Program-made: the position numbers and the translations under genes
In this document: positions 6,778 to 14,916 of the stretch, piece by piece
Position numbering within the stretch: the first letter of the stretch is position 1
Layout: every line of letters starts with the position of its first letter
Notes under the pieces: generated by a model
The model's input: the letters and a program-made list of their open reading frames with translations, nothing else
Database searches by the model: none
What the model was told of the DNA's origin: nothing
Origin: Crocinitomicaceae bacterium
GTDB taxonomy: Bacteria > Bacteroidota > Bacteroidia > Flavobacteriales_D > Crocinitomicaceae
DNA: 64,000 bases
Assembly (NCBI GenBank): GCA_020635955.1
Contig: JACJYW010000005.1
Location: forward strand, 248,001 to 312,000
Direction of reading: 5' to 3'

Positions 6778-7704
6778 ATGAGATTACTTCTTGTTGTATT
6801 GATATCATTTTGGTGGACCAATTCATTCGGTCAAAACTGGGTAGATCTGGCAAATGTCTATTGGCGCACCTCACCTGCCAGTGATTTTGATAATATTGGA
6901 GATTATAAGCGCAACTTCAATATGTATGTGGTAGATGCCAAGGCTCCAGTTGTATTAGGGGATAATAACGTGCTCATTTTTGGATTAGAATATCAATACA
7001 ACTCCATCACATCAAATACCCCTCTTTATAGTGATTATTATTTTACCTCTATCATGTTGCAGTTGGGTTGGGAACATAATTGGAATGATAAAAGCAAAAT
7101 GCTTTTCATGGCCATTCCACGCCTGCAAACTGATTTTAATGATGTGGGCATCTCTCATTTTCAAATGGGAGGTATTGCGCTAGGAACAACAAAGAGAAGC
7201 GATAAATTTGACTGGAGATATGGTCTCTACTACAATGGAGAATTCTTTGGTCCTATGTTCGTGCCATTATTTGGTTTTAATTGGAAAATGAATGAGAAAT
7301 GGCTATTGAGAGTAGTCGTGCCGTTAAACCTTGAACTTGCTTTTATGCCGGGCACAAAATTCAGAACTGGTTTACGCTTTGATGGGGTTAATGCTTCATA
7401 TATGTATCAGTTCAATTCAGGTACTCCTTTTGCAACCAATAGGTATATTGATAAGGCAGATAACAATGTATGGTTGTTTGGAGAATTCACTCCTGGAGCC
7501 AATTTGTGGTTTCACTTTAAAGCCGGGCATTCAGTGCTCAGAAAATATCGCTTTTTTACTCCGGGAGATAAAATGGATGTCAAATTAGGGCCGGTTAACA
7601 TTGGGGATGATCGTAATTTTGATGATCCTAAAGCCGTTCCTTTGCAATTGAAAAATGGCTGGTCTTTTGAAGCAAGAATGATCTATAGATTACCCCTTAA
7701 ATAA
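6778..7704 (+). CDS. Outer-membrane beta-barrel protein, DUF6268-like
   Basis: 308 residues with signal peptide MRLLLVVLISFWWTNSFGQ. The mature part is rich in alternating aromatic strands (WRYGLYYNGEFFGPMFVPLFG, KWLLRVVVPLNLELAFMPG) and ends in a strand terminating near Arg-Leu-Pro-Leu-Lys. The pattern MLFMAIPRLQTDFNDV then FQMGGIALGTTKRSDKFDW resembles the DUF6268 outer-membrane family of Bacteroidota. Substrate unknown. The gene stands alone, convergent with the slyD-like gene. A hairpin (arms AAATTCCAA 7726-7734 and TTGGAATTT 7752-7760) lies between them. Confidence 0.72.
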   Translation: MRLLLVVLISFWWTNSFGQNWVDLANVYWRTSPASDFDNIGDYKRNFNMYVVDAKAPVVLGDNNVLIFGLEYQYNSITSNTPLYSDYYFTSIMLQLGWEHNWNDKSKMLFMAIPRLQTDFNDVGISHFQMGGIALGTTKRSDKFDWRYGLYYNGEFFGPMFVPLFGFNWKMNEKWLLRVVVPLNLELAFMPGTKFRTGLRFDGVNASYMYQFNSGTPFATNRYIDKADNNVWLFGEFTPGANLWFHFKAGHSVLRKYRFFTPGDKMDVKLGPVNIGDDRNFDDPKAVPLQLKNGWSFEARMIYRLPLK

Positions 7705-7725
7705 AATCCTAAACCCCAAAAAAAG

Positions 7726-7760
7726 AAATTCCAAAACCCTAAAGTTGGATCTTGGAATTT
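7726..7760. repeat. Convergent-gene hairpin
   Basis: Perfect 9-bp arms AAATTCCAA and TTGGAATTT with a 17-bp loop, in the 80-bp gap between two convergent genes. There is no clear T-run, so it may be a transcript-end stem rather than a classical terminator. Confidence 0.4.
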
Positions 7761-7784
7761 GGTATTTGATATTTTGAATTATTA

Positions 7785-8267
7785 TTAATGATGATGTCCA
7801 CCAGGACCATGAACGTGTCCGTGTGAAATTTCTTCATCTGTAGCCGGTCTAACATCAACAACTGTTACGTCAAAATGCAAAACCATATCCGCTAGAGGAT
7901 GGTTAAGATCTAACGTAACATCATCTCCTTCAATTTTAGAAATTATAGCAATAGCTGGTCCGTGCTCAGTTTGTAATTGAACCTGCATACCTTCATGCAT
8001 CTCTTCGTCACCCTGAAATCCACTTTTAGAAACTAATTTTAAAAGATCATCTCTGCGGCTACCATACGCATCTTCAGGTTGAATAACAGCAATAACCTGA
8101 TCTCCTTTTTGTTTGTCGTCCAACTCTTTTTCCAATCCCGGGATCAAGGCTCCAACGCCATGCAAATAAACAAGTGGTTGTCTTCCTTCTGATGTATCTA
8201 ATAAAACTCCGTCGCTATCTTTTAAAGTGTAGTTAAGCGTTACTACCGTATGTGCTGCAATGTTCAT
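7785..8267 (-). CDS. FKBP-type peptidyl-prolyl isomerase, SlyD-like
   Basis: 160 residues. The split FKBP domain is VTLNYTLKDSDGVLLDTSEGRQPLVYLHG at 9-37, then LIPGLEKELDDKQKGD. The IF (insert-in-flap) chaperone domain covers about 75-130. The FKBP fold resumes with VTLDLNHPLADMVLHFDVTVVDVR. The C-terminal tail is His-rich (HGHVHGPGGHHH), as in metal-binding SlyD proteins. It catalyses proline isomerisation and chaperones folding in the cytoplasm; relatives deliver nickel to hydrogenase, which I cannot infer here. A good housekeeping promoter lies directly upstream. Confidence 0.9.
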   Translation of the reverse strand: MNIAAHTVVTLNYTLKDSDGVLLDTSEGRQPLVYLHGVGALIPGLEKELDDKQKGDQVIAVIQPEDAYGSRRDDLLKLVSKSGFQGDEEMHEGMQVQLQTEHGPAIAIISKIEGDDVTLDLNHPLADMVLHFDVTVVDVRPATDEEISHGHVHGPGGHHH

Positions 8268-8284
8268 CTTTCAATTATTTGTAA

Positions 8285-8314
8285 CAAAGCTACGGTTATT
8301 ATTAAGGTAAACAA
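8285..8314 (-). promoter_or_regulatory. Predicted housekeeping promoter of the slyD-like gene
   Basis: On the minus strand TTG (8312-8314) is followed by 19 bp and TAGCTTTG (8285-8292). This matches the Bacteroidota TTG-N19-TAnnTTTG pattern, 18 bp before the start codon. Confidence 0.65.
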
Positions 8315-8427
8315 GGCGAATACCGCTTTAATGGTATTTTTTTGAAAATGAGAGGTTTTACCCTTTTTGAGGTATTGAATGCAGGAGTAACTTGTTGTAA
8401 CATTGTTGTTCATCAACAGCAAACGAT

Positions 8428-9063
8428 ATGATCTTTTTGAATCAACCTGAAAAATTCATCAAAGAACAAATTGAAAAACGATTTATAAACGAAAATATTT
8501 CTGATGATCTTTCTAGTCTGTTACAGGAATTCATGAGAGATCCTGAAAGCTTTGATAATGAGCGATTTGAGGTATTTAGTTTGGAAGAGATCTTTACCTA
8601 TTTAAAGGCTAGTCATCACTATTATTTAGATCACTGGATCCCAAAGATCGAGAATACCTTATTGCAAATGCACAGTAAGTATGGTGGTGAATTCTGGTCA
8701 GTGAAGTTGTTGACCCTATTTATCCATTCCTATAAAAAGGAACTGGTTGAGCACATTCAGCAATAAGAACTGGTATTATTCAGCTTTGTAGAGAAACTTT
8801 TGAAAGGCAGACAATGTGATGGACATCAGGATCTGGTATTGAACCATTTTATTCATACGCATAATGACAATGTAGTGATCCAACTGGAAGCATTGCGCAA
8901 AGACATTCTGCTTTTTGATGAAGATCTGAAAGGAAATTTAATGTTTGAAGTGTTGTTTAATCAGCTCACTGTTTTTCAACGAGATTTAATGGTATACGGA
9001 CTCATTGAAGATCACGTTTTTATAGAGAAACTTTTATTATATGTAAATAGTAAAGGATATTAA
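8428..9063 (+). pseudogene. Hemerythrin-domain protein split by an in-frame stop
   Basis: Two open parts (8428-8766 and 8767-9063) lie in the same frame, separated only by TAA at 8764-8766. Reading through gives about 211 residues with helices that fit a hemerythrin / RIC iron-centre-repair domain. Helix 1 holds YLKASHHYYLDHWIPKIENTL; helix 2 reads LFIHSYKKELVEHIQQ-stop-ELVLFSFVEKLL, where the motif would be HxxxE with E at or beside the stop; later helices hold NHFIHTHNDNVVIQLEALR. TAA differs from GAA by one base, and Glu is the expected residue at this place. A start at TTG 8800 for the second half alone would lose half the metal site. The gene may be a recent pseudogene, a readthrough case or a sequencing error. 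Confidence 0.7.
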
Positions 9064-9064
9064 T

Positions 9065-10450
9065 TTACAACCGTAAACCAATCATCACCACATCATCTAC
9101 CTGTTCCAGATCTCCTTTCCATTGATGGAAAGCCTTTTTAACAGCTGATTGCTGTTCAGCCAAAGGAAGTGTTTTATTGTCAAGGATTATTTTTTTCAGG
9201 TTGGCCGCTTTCAGTTTCTTGCCTTTTTCTCCGCCAAATTGGTCTTGAATTCCATCTGAGAACATAAAGAGCTGATCTCCTTCAGATAAGGTTACTGAAT
9301 GTGCAGTAAAAGGAACCGCATTTTCATAAGAACCAACGGGTTGTTTATCTGCTTTGATCTCTTCTATCTCTGTGCCTCCATTTTTTAAGATCCACAAAGG
9401 ATTATTTGCACCTGAGTATTGTACCTCTCTGGTTTTTCTATTCACCTTGACCATGGCCACACCCATTCCATCTTTTCTGGAATTGTTCCCTTTGGTTTTA
9501 AGGATAGTTACAATTTGTTCTCTCACCTTGTCAAGGATCTTTCCTGTATCATACTCTTCTCCCTTTACCACCACTTCGTTAAGTGCATTACAGCAAATAA
9601 CACTCATAATAGCACCCGGAACGCCATGGCCTGTGCAATCTGCGGCTACAATAAACACATCATCCAATAATTGACCTTCTTTATTTCTGATGCCATAAAA
9701 CCAATAAAAATCACCACTTACAATATCTTTTGGCTCAAAGAATAAGAAAGACTCAGGAAAGTAATGCCCTAACACCTCTTTTGGTGGCAAATAAGCATCT
9801 TGTATGCGTTGAGCATAATTGATAGAATCAACTATTTCCTTGTTCTTTTCGGCTATTTCATCATTTTTCGAAGAAAGCAGATCCTGAAATCTGAAGTTGA
9901 TATTCTTGAAATAATATACCTGGAAAAAGATAATAATTGAAACGATCAATTGAAAAATGAGCTGAAAATTCCTTCTGTCTTCCAGAGAAATGTCCATAAA
10001 TGGTTCAATGGATGCCTGGGCAAAGCGTAATCCGATCATGATCACAATCGTAAAAACAGAAAGAAAAATAATAATACGAAGATCCTTGAATAACATGGCT
10101 GGCGCAATCAGCACCGCAAAAAGCGTAAGATCATTCCCTGTTCCTTCACCAACACCTATTCCAAGAAAACATATGAAGCTGATAACAACAAAATAGAAAT
10201 AGAATTTAGCAATATTGAACCACTTTAGATAACTGAACAATAAAGTGATCATACACAATGTGAACATGATCAATTGATATGCAAGTAATTTGCTCTCATT
10301 CATAATGTAATCCACCGGAATTAAAGGGATGTAAAGTATACAGCCTACAAATACCAGTTTATTGAGCAGAATAACTTCCCTGTGAGAAAATTCCTGATCG
10401 TCTCTTAGCCCTAAGAAGGAGATCTTATGCCACAATTGTTTGATGTTCAT
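9065..10450 (-). CDS. Membrane-bound SpoIIE-type PP2C protein phosphatase
   Basis: 461 residues from ATG 10450; ATG 10456 and 10477 are also possible. About six hydrophobic segments fill the first 190 residues (for example LVFVGCILYIPLIPVDYI and LIFQLIVSIIIFFQVYYF). A short coiled stretch (LSSKNDEIAEKNKEIVDSINYAQ) precedes the phosphatase domain. Metal-binding motifs are VSGDFYWF, VAADCTGHGVPGA, FMFSDGIQDQFGG and the final QVDDVVMIGL. The protein dephosphorylates Ser/Thr, probably on an anti-anti-sigma-type or other regulatory partner. It ends 1 bp after the hemerythrin-like gene, in convergent orientation. Confidence 0.87.
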   Translation of the reverse strand: MNIKQLWHKISFLGLRDDQEFSHREVILLNKLVFVGCILYIPLIPVDYIMNESKLLAYQLIMFTLCMITLLFSYLKWFNIAKFYFYFVVISFICFLGIGVGEGTGNDLTLFAVLIAPAMLFKDLRIIIFLSVFTIVIMIGLRFAQASIEPFMDISLEDRRNFQLIFQLIVSIIIFFQVYYFKNINFRFQDLLSSKNDEIAEKNKEIVDSINYAQRIQDAYLPPKEVLGHYFPESFLFFEPKDIVSGDFYWFYGIRNKEGQLLDDVFIVAADCTGHGVPGAIMSVICCNALNEVVVKGEEYDTGKILDKVREQIVTILKTKGNNSRKDGMGVAMVKVNRKTREVQYSGANNPLWILKNGGTEIEEIKADKQPVGSYENAVPFTAHSVTLSEGDQLFMFSDGIQDQFGGEKGKKLKAANLKKIILDNKTLPLAEQQSAVKKAFHQWKGDLEQVDDVVMIGLRL

Positions 10451-10477
10451 TGTCATGCAATGTAAGAAAATATTCAT

Positions 10478-10633
10478 TTCCCGGAGATGGGATTAGTCTT
10501 ATCTGCCTACCGTAAGCAGGCTCACCACCGAACTTCGAGTGATACGGAAACGTGTTCTGAGATAAGCATTGATTAATGCTGATGTCAGAATTCGAATTCG
10601 GGTAGGACATGAACTTTACCTATTATGTTAGGC
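10478..10633. repeat. Cassette-like spacer I (downstream of parE)
   Basis: One edge matches spacer II: TTCCCGGA.ATGGGATT then TCTTA (10478-10501 against 11266-11289, 21 of 24 identical). The other edge holds TTTACCTATTATGTTA followed by GGC (10615-10633), matching the same position in spacers II and III. GTTAGGC at 10627-10633 fits the integron attC core GTTRRRY. The spacer carries several small inverted repeats such as GCATTGATTAATGC. Confidence 0.6.
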
Positions 10634-10641
10634 AAGTTCTT

Positions 10642-10941
10642 TTACCCCTTCATTTTCGATTTTAAGTCCATCATGCCATGCAGAATTCTGATGACTTCAA
10701 TTTCAGACTTACTCAGTATGCGAAAAAAGATAATGTGGCGGTTTGCTCTGATGCCAAGCAGTCCTTTGTTGACTTCTTCGTATTGTTTTGCTAGGTTAGG
10801 GTTATCCGCAACTTCTTGACATGAGTCAAGTAAATAGTAGTAGTACTTGTCAGCTTGATCTTCTGACCATTCATCTTTTGTATAGAGCCAGATATCTGTT
10901 AGGTCTTCTACGGCTTTGTTAGTGAGAAAGTACTTGGCCAT
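10642..10941 (-). CDS. parE: RelE/ParE-family toxin
   Basis: 99 residues of the ParE toxin fold. The N-terminal block is YFLTNKAVEDLTDIWLYTKDEW, followed by ADKYYYYLLDSCQEVADNPNLAKQYEEV, then the C-terminal strand pair IRANRHIIFFRILSKSEIEVIRILHGMMDL. Members poison DNA gyrase (ParE) or act as ribonucleases (RelE); the WLYTKDEWSEDQADKYYYYL helix and RANRHIIFYR-like strand favour ParE. It starts 4 bp after the antitoxin gene, the standard order. Gene pairs like this are often found in gene-cassette arrays, which fits the neighbouring spacers. Confidence 0.9.
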   Translation of the reverse strand: MAKYFLTNKAVEDLTDIWLYTKDEWSEDQADKYYYYLLDSCQEVADNPNLAKQYEEVNKGLLGIRANRHIIFFRILSKSEIEVIRILHGMMDLKSKMKG

Positions 10942-10945
10942 TCAG

Positions 10946-11185
10946 TTATTTCTTAGCTTTCAGAGACTTTAAATGCTCTTTTGGATCGAAATTCTCAACA
11001 ATTCCGCTATCGATTCCTTCTTGAATGGCTGCTCGAAGCATTTTTACCTTATCCTCCTCATTTTCTAAAAGTCTCAGACCTGCTCGAATTACTTCACTCA
11101 CGTTTTTGTAGCGTCCTGCTTGAATTTGAGTTTTAACGAATTCGTCAAAGTAATTTCCTAAAGATATTGAAGTGTTTTTACTCAT
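10946..11185 (-). CDS. parD: ParD-type antitoxin
   Basis: 79 residues. A ribbon-helix-helix DNA-binding domain (residues 1-50: NTSISLGNYFDEFVKTQIQAG, then YKNVSEVIRAGLRLLENEE) is followed by a C-terminal toxin-binding tail (KVKMLRAAIQEGIDSGIVENFDPKEHL). It neutralises the downstream toxin and represses the operon. A palindrome inside the promoter (11207-11225) is a fitting operator for RHH dimers. The pair is a stabilising type II module. Confidence 0.92.
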   Translation of the reverse strand: MSKNTSISLGNYFDEFVKTQIQAGRYKNVSEVIRAGLRLLENEEDKVKMLRAAIQEGIDSGIVENFDPKEHLKSLKAKK

Positions 11186-11202
11186 AATAAATACTGTTAC
11201 AA

Positions 11203-11232
11203 CAAAAATACCAAAAATTGGTATTAATTCAA
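11203..11232 (-). promoter_or_regulatory. parDE promoter with embedded operator palindrome
   Basis: On the minus strand TTG (11230-11232), 19 bp, then TATTTTTG (11203-11210): a full match to the phylum promoter pattern. Between and over these lies a perfect palindrome, AATACCAA / AAA / TTGGTATT (11207-11225), that overlaps the -7 box. This geometry fits steric repression by ParD. Confidence 0.75.
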
Positions 11233-11265
11233 AATTAGAATTTAGGGGATTTGTGGTGAGTCCGT

Positions 11266-11523
11266 TTCCCGGAAATGGGATTGTTCTTACTCACCAACGA
11301 AGACGGAACGCAGTGCAGTCGGTCCGTGCAGTTGATCATGGAAGCATGTAATGGTCAAGTGTATGGGTCGATTTGCCCTAACGTTTGGCTAAAGCTGGTC
11401 CGTCCACTGACGGATGTGCTGGCAAAAAAAACTCCGCTAAGGCGGACCGCCCGGACTATGGACACGTAATGGGAGGGAAAAGATTGGCCAAGGGTTGGAC
11501 GTTATTTAGCTATTGTGTTAAGT
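11266..11523. repeat. Cassette-like spacer II
   Basis: About 258 bp, GC-richer than its neighbours, between the lipoprotein gene stop and the parDE promoter. Edges match spacer I (TTCCCGGAAATGGGATT) and spacers I and III (TTTAGCTATTGTGTTA, 11505-11520). GTTAAGT at 11517-11523 fits GTTRRRY. Inner features are GTCCGTCC / GGACGG-type inverted repeats and GTGCTGGCAAA, which recurs in spacer III. Small open frames across it look like chance. Confidence 0.6.
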
Positions 11524-11537
11524 GGCGTTTTCGACAT

Positions 11538-12146
11538 CTAATCAAAAATATCTTCTGGGCAAGGAATGGCAGTATATCTGCCTTGTTCTTTTAGAATTTT
11601 GGTGTTTTCCTCATTGTATAGTACCAAAACTGCTTTTTCTGAATTAAAAGAGGTCAATGAGTCTGCATAGTAACCCATGTATAGTTGTTCAAAATCTGAT
11701 AGAGTGATTTCTATTCTTTCAAATGGATTAAGTTCGGTATACTCCAGCTTTTCTATTTTAAGTGTAAGTCCGTCATCAAAAATGAAAGTTGTTATATCAT
11801 TATCTGAAAATGCACTCTTGAATTTATGATCCATTGCATCCTGTCCGCAAACGAAATCTATTCTATGGTTATCTAATTGTTCAAATCGAATAGTTGGAGG
11901 TGTACTTAAGCAAGCAGGCTCAATATACTTGCCTTCTTGATCTTTGGATGATCTGAAGAGTACGGTGTAGACCTTGTTCTCAAATGAAGATAAATCCGCA
12001 TCAATAATTGTCTCTTCAATTGTAGAATCAACTGAAACGGTATCTATTTGATTATCTGAATTCTCCGAATTGAAATTTTGATTTTCATTATTTTGACATG
12101 CCAATAACACTGACAGTCCGATTAAAAAAAAGTAGTTCCGATTCAT
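11538..12146 (-). CDS. Lipoprotein of unknown function
   Basis: 202 residues from ATG 12144-12146. A lipoprotein signal (MNRNYFFLIGLSVLLAC, lipobox LLAC) is followed by an Asn/Glu-rich linker and a soluble domain of about 150 residues. The domain has pairs such as SSFENKVYTVLFRSS and RIEITLSDFEQLYMGYYADSL. Cysteines occur in EPACLST, DFVCGQD and IPCPEDIFD. No family recognised. An alternative start six residues upstream (12164) would overlap the neighbouring spacer and weakens the signal peptide. It is one of three consecutive minus-strand units separated by related spacers. Confidence 0.65.
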   Translation of the reverse strand: MNRNYFFLIGLSVLLACQNNENQNFNSENSDNQIDTVSVDSTIEETIIDADLSSFENKVYTVLFRSSKDQEGKYIEPACLSTPPTIRFEQLDNHRIDFVCGQDAMDHKFKSAFSDNDITTFIFDDGLTLKIEKLEYTELNPFERIEITLSDFEQLYMGYYADSLTSFNSEKAVLVLYNEENTKILKEQGRYTAIPCPEDIFD

Positions 12147-12164
12147 ATTTGAATTACTCCTCAC

Positions 12165-12364
12165 GTTTAGCTAAAAATAGCCAATTTTTCAAATTGGCGC
12201 GCGAAGTGTGCTGGCCAAATCCCGGACTCTCTACCGTCCGCCCGTGCGTGACCGCCGAAGCTATTGCGTAGGCGGTTGGAAAAAACCACAACCCTGAACA
12301 AGCTACTGGGAGCAAGTGTGCTGGCAAAGAAGCGCGGACGTGATTTTTAGCTACTATGTTATAG
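12165..12364. repeat. Cassette-like spacer III
   Basis: Roughly 200 bp between two minus-strand genes. It shares TTTTAGCTACTATGTTA (12345-12361) with spacers I and II, again 17 bp from the 3' end of the next gene, and carries GTGTGCTGGC twice (near 12206 and 12316). Inverted GCCAATTTTTCAAATTGGC occurs near the left edge. Its core GTTATAG does not fit GTTRRRY. Confidence 0.55.
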
Positions 12365-12378
12365 GTAGTTTTAAACAA

Positions 12379-12849
12379 CTATAACCAACAAATACTACCC
12401 GAATTAATATAAGTTAATTCAATATTTTCATCTTCATATTTTTCTTCTACCCAAACTGATTCTCGAAACACAAATGAAATATTGCTTCTTCCGATAAATT
12501 TTCTGTTCCTGATTATTTGCCTAGATTCATGAAGTATTCTAAAAGTATCACCTTCTTTCGGATTATATTCGAAATCAAAACAATCGGAACTGTTCAATTT
12601 GTCTAAGAATTTTTTTGAATCAATTCTTTGACTGTCTGAATCTAATAAAGCGGTAGTCGTAACTTGCTCCATCCAGCTATTTTCCTTGAGGCCTTTATAT
12701 CGGTAAAGCCCCCAAAGCCATACGTCTTCAATGAGATTTGAGTTGTCTTTATTTCTTCGAGACTTCTTATTATGAATTATAGGTTTAGCAGTGGTCTCGA
12801 CCTGATCTTGTTTAAATATAAAGCTATTAGATTCTGAATTCACCACCAT
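12379..12849 (-). CDS. Hypothetical protein
   Basis: 156 residues, no signal peptide and no membrane segment. The middle has LIEDVWLWGLYRYKGLKENSWMEQV and the end has IGRSNISFVFRESVWVEEKYEDENIELTYI, suggesting a mixed alpha/beta fold. I do not recognise a family. Codon use and composition are AT-rich like the neighbours. It sits as a single gene between spacer III and the intergenic 12850-13009, consistent with a cassette cargo. Confidence 0.5.
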   Translation of the reverse strand: MVVNSESNSFIFKQDQVETTAKPIIHNKKSRRNKDNSNLIEDVWLWGLYRYKGLKENSWMEQVTTTALLDSDSQRIDSKKFLDKLNSSDCFDFEYNPKEGDTFRILHESRQIIRNRKFIGRSNISFVFRESVWVEEKYEDENIELTYINSGSICWL

Positions 12850-12891
12850 GCTGAAATTTCAATGTGTTACGCCAATTACCTATAAGATTTG

Positions 12892-12913
12892 AATAAAACC
12901 CACCGGGTTTATT
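12892..12913. terminator. Hairpin in the intergenic 12850-13009
   Basis: Arms AATAAAACCC and GGGTTTATT around CACC, with one bulged A. It lies about 100 bp past the 3' end of the minus-strand PLP-enzyme gene and may end its transcript. The T-run is weak. The rest of this 160-bp gap has no other feature that I can support. Confidence 0.4.
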
Positions 12914-13009
12914 CCTTTATAGTTATTGTATAACTAAGATAGGGTTTTTAAAAGGTCAAGTAATTATTAATCAAAAGGCAACAATATATAACCAAGAGTT
13001 CCTGGTGTC

Positions 13010-14851
13010 TTAAATTTGATCAACAAATTCCTTGAATACCTTTTTGTGTAGCTCAAGGTCCATATTTGCTGATAAAGCAACACGTGCTATATAATCCTTA
13101 TCACCTTCTTTGGTAGTTCCCTGTGTTGAGGTAGCGGGAATGGTCCAGTAACAACCTTTCAACTGTCCATAGCTCACACAGTATTTACTTTCGTTTGGAA
13201 TTTCTGTGATCATCATGTTGATGAGTTTCAGATTCAAGGCTCTTTTATAAGCTTCTCTTTCTTCATCTGTATTTCCTTTGGTAGGAAGATCTAATGAGAA
13301 AACGGACGGTGTAAAACCTTGAGCAGCCAATTCTTCAGATACAAAGTTGATCTTGGCATCCGGCAATACTTCCTTGATATAATTGACAAATGCACGCGTG
13401 TTTTTATAGGCATCCGCAATACGTTGGATCATGGATGGTAATTGCTGCGTCAGAATTTCTAACTGAAGTGCTGTGGCCTCATTGTCGCATAATTTCAAAT
13501 GTAAACTGATGTTGTCCATCAGGTTTTCTGCACGCTTGTTGGCAACACAATATCCTGCAGTGCACAATCCACCGCTTGGGAACTTAGATCCGCTAGCAAA
13601 AGAGATGGTTCTAACTGTTGAAAGGATATCATTATCACCCAAAAAGTGAACATTTGGACAAAAGGTTTGATCCAGAATAAAAACAGGGTCAATAGCTGCT
13701 GTTCCTGATGGGGTTTTACGATCATTACTTAAAGCAGCACGTAATTGATTAAGATCTGGAACTTCAACTCTTGGATTTGTTGGTATTTCTGCTATAATGT
13801 ACGGTACAGCATCTTGCGCAGCAATCTCATCAAGGATGGTATTAATACTCTGAACCATATCATTGCCAGCATCTACGGGAAAGTCAACAATATCTACATT
13901 ATCAAGACATGCCGCTACCCTTCTGGCCTGATCATTTGTACCTCCGTAACAATTGGGAGGAACAATAATTTTAATGGCTTTTCCTTTATATTTTTCTTCT
14001 GCAAAATGGATTAACCCCATTAAAATGGCATATTGAATGGATAATCCACTTGAGGCAACTAGCGCATTGGAATGGGTTCCTGTAATATTTTGAATGGAGG
14101 TGATGACGGCCTTTTTATCCGCAGTTATATCCTTAATTTGAGAAGTTGATGATTCGCCAGCCAACATTTGTAAGGCGGTCAAACAGTTGGCAGGTGTCAT
14201 GGCAATTGATTCACGTCTTCTAACGTGCTGGATCTCTGAAATATAAACTTCATTTTTTGATCCGTTCACCAATATAACACTTCCTAAATGCGGGTAAAGC
14301 GCAACGTAAAAGTCAATTCCTGATTGCAGTTGAAAGGAGGTAAAATTGTCCTGCTCGCTAACGAAGATCGTGCTTCCATTAAATGCCGAAATATCGCTTA
14401 TGCTATTGACTTGTTTCAGCTCAAATTGATATCCGTAAACTTCCTTTACGATCTTGGCATCAAAGTTCTTTGGTAAGGAGTCAGTGTAGCAGATCTGCGT
14501 ATTTTTCTTGTCAAAGTGGTTCTTTCTCAAAATGGCCATGACGGGCATAATCTGAGAAGAAAAACTGATCACACTATTGGCGTTCAAACCATTTGAAGTG
14601 GCAATGGCCCACTCCAAAACACTTGATAATGGATGTCCTAATCGAATATAATCAAAGGCAGTTGGTAGGTTTTTAAGGGCTTCAGGATTGGCATTATTAT
14701 CCTTATACAAGGACTCAAACTGTTCTAGAAATTCAGTTTTGGCAAGGCTTTCATTATAAATATCTAATCTATGAGTAGTTAAACGAAGCCAGTCATTAGG
14801 CATGTTTTCCAGTACATCTTTGATATAATCCTGCATTGTAGCTACCATCAT
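13010..14851 (-). CDS. PLP-dependent trans-sulfuration-family enzyme, long form
   Basis: 613 residues from ATG 14851; ATG 14836 (MQDYIKDVLENMP) is a plausible alternative. It is a fold type I PLP enzyme of the Cys/Met metabolism group: ITGTHSNALVASSGLSIQYAILMGL binds cofactor phosphate, IAEIPTNPRVEVPDL and FILDQTFCPN hold the pyridine-binding Asp, and SFASGSKFPSGGLCTAGYC carries the Schiff-base Lys. It is about 220 residues longer than normal cystathionine enzymes because of an N-terminal domain. The substrate is uncertain. The frame remains open to 14962 but crosses the tRNA-Ala gene, so that extension is wrong. Confidence 0.8.
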   Translation of the reverse strand: MMVATMQDYIKDVLENMPNDWLRLTTHRLDIYNESLAKTEFLEQFESLYKDNNANPEALKNLPTAFDYIRLGHPLSSVLEWAIATSNGLNANSVISFSSQIMPVMAILRKNHFDKKNTQICYTDSLPKNFDAKIVKEVYGYQFELKQVNSISDISAFNGSTIFVSEQDNFTSFQLQSGIDFYVALYPHLGSVILVNGSKNEVYISEIQHVRRRESIAMTPANCLTALQMLAGESSTSQIKDITADKKAVITSIQNITGTHSNALVASSGLSIQYAILMGLIHFAEEKYKGKAIKIIVPPNCYGGTNDQARRVAACLDNVDIVDFPVDAGNDMVQSINTILDEIAAQDAVPYIIAEIPTNPRVEVPDLNQLRAALSNDRKTPSGTAAIDPVFILDQTFCPNVHFLGDNDILSTVRTISFASGSKFPSGGLCTAGYCVANKRAENLMDNISLHLKLCDNEATALQLEILTQQLPSMIQRIADAYKNTRAFVNYIKEVLPDAKINFVSEELAAQGFTPSVFSLDLPTKGNTDEEREAYKRALNLKLINMMITEIPNESKYCVSYGQLKGCYWTIPATSTQGTTKEGDKDYIARVALSANMDLELHKKVFKEFVDQI

Positions 14852-14875
14852 ACTTTTCAATTTGAATGATAAATA

Positions 14876-14915
14876 AAAAGCACCTATCCCGAATGTAGTC
14901 GGGACTAGATGCTTT
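14876..14915 (-). terminator. Intrinsic terminator of tRNA-Ala
   Basis: On the minus strand AAGCATCTAG-TCCCGA pairs with TCGGGATAGGTGCTT and is followed by a T-rich run. It starts 2 bp after the tRNA and lies just before the PLP gene. Confidence 0.7.
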
Positions 14916-14916
14916 G

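Noticed and set aside
11275..11594. Small plus-strand frames in spacer II
   Set aside because: They cross an inverted-repeat spacer and have no recognisable product.
10478..12364. Classical integron
   Set aside because: No integrase or attI was seen, and only two of three cores fit GTTRRRY; reported as cassette-like only.
12154..12378. 74-residue minus-strand frame in spacer III
   Set aside because: The frame is made of repeated spacer motifs, not coding sequence.
12864..12880. Fourth cassette-type core near GTGTTACG
   Set aside because: It lacks the TTTAGCTA motif and lies at a gene start rather than a gene end.
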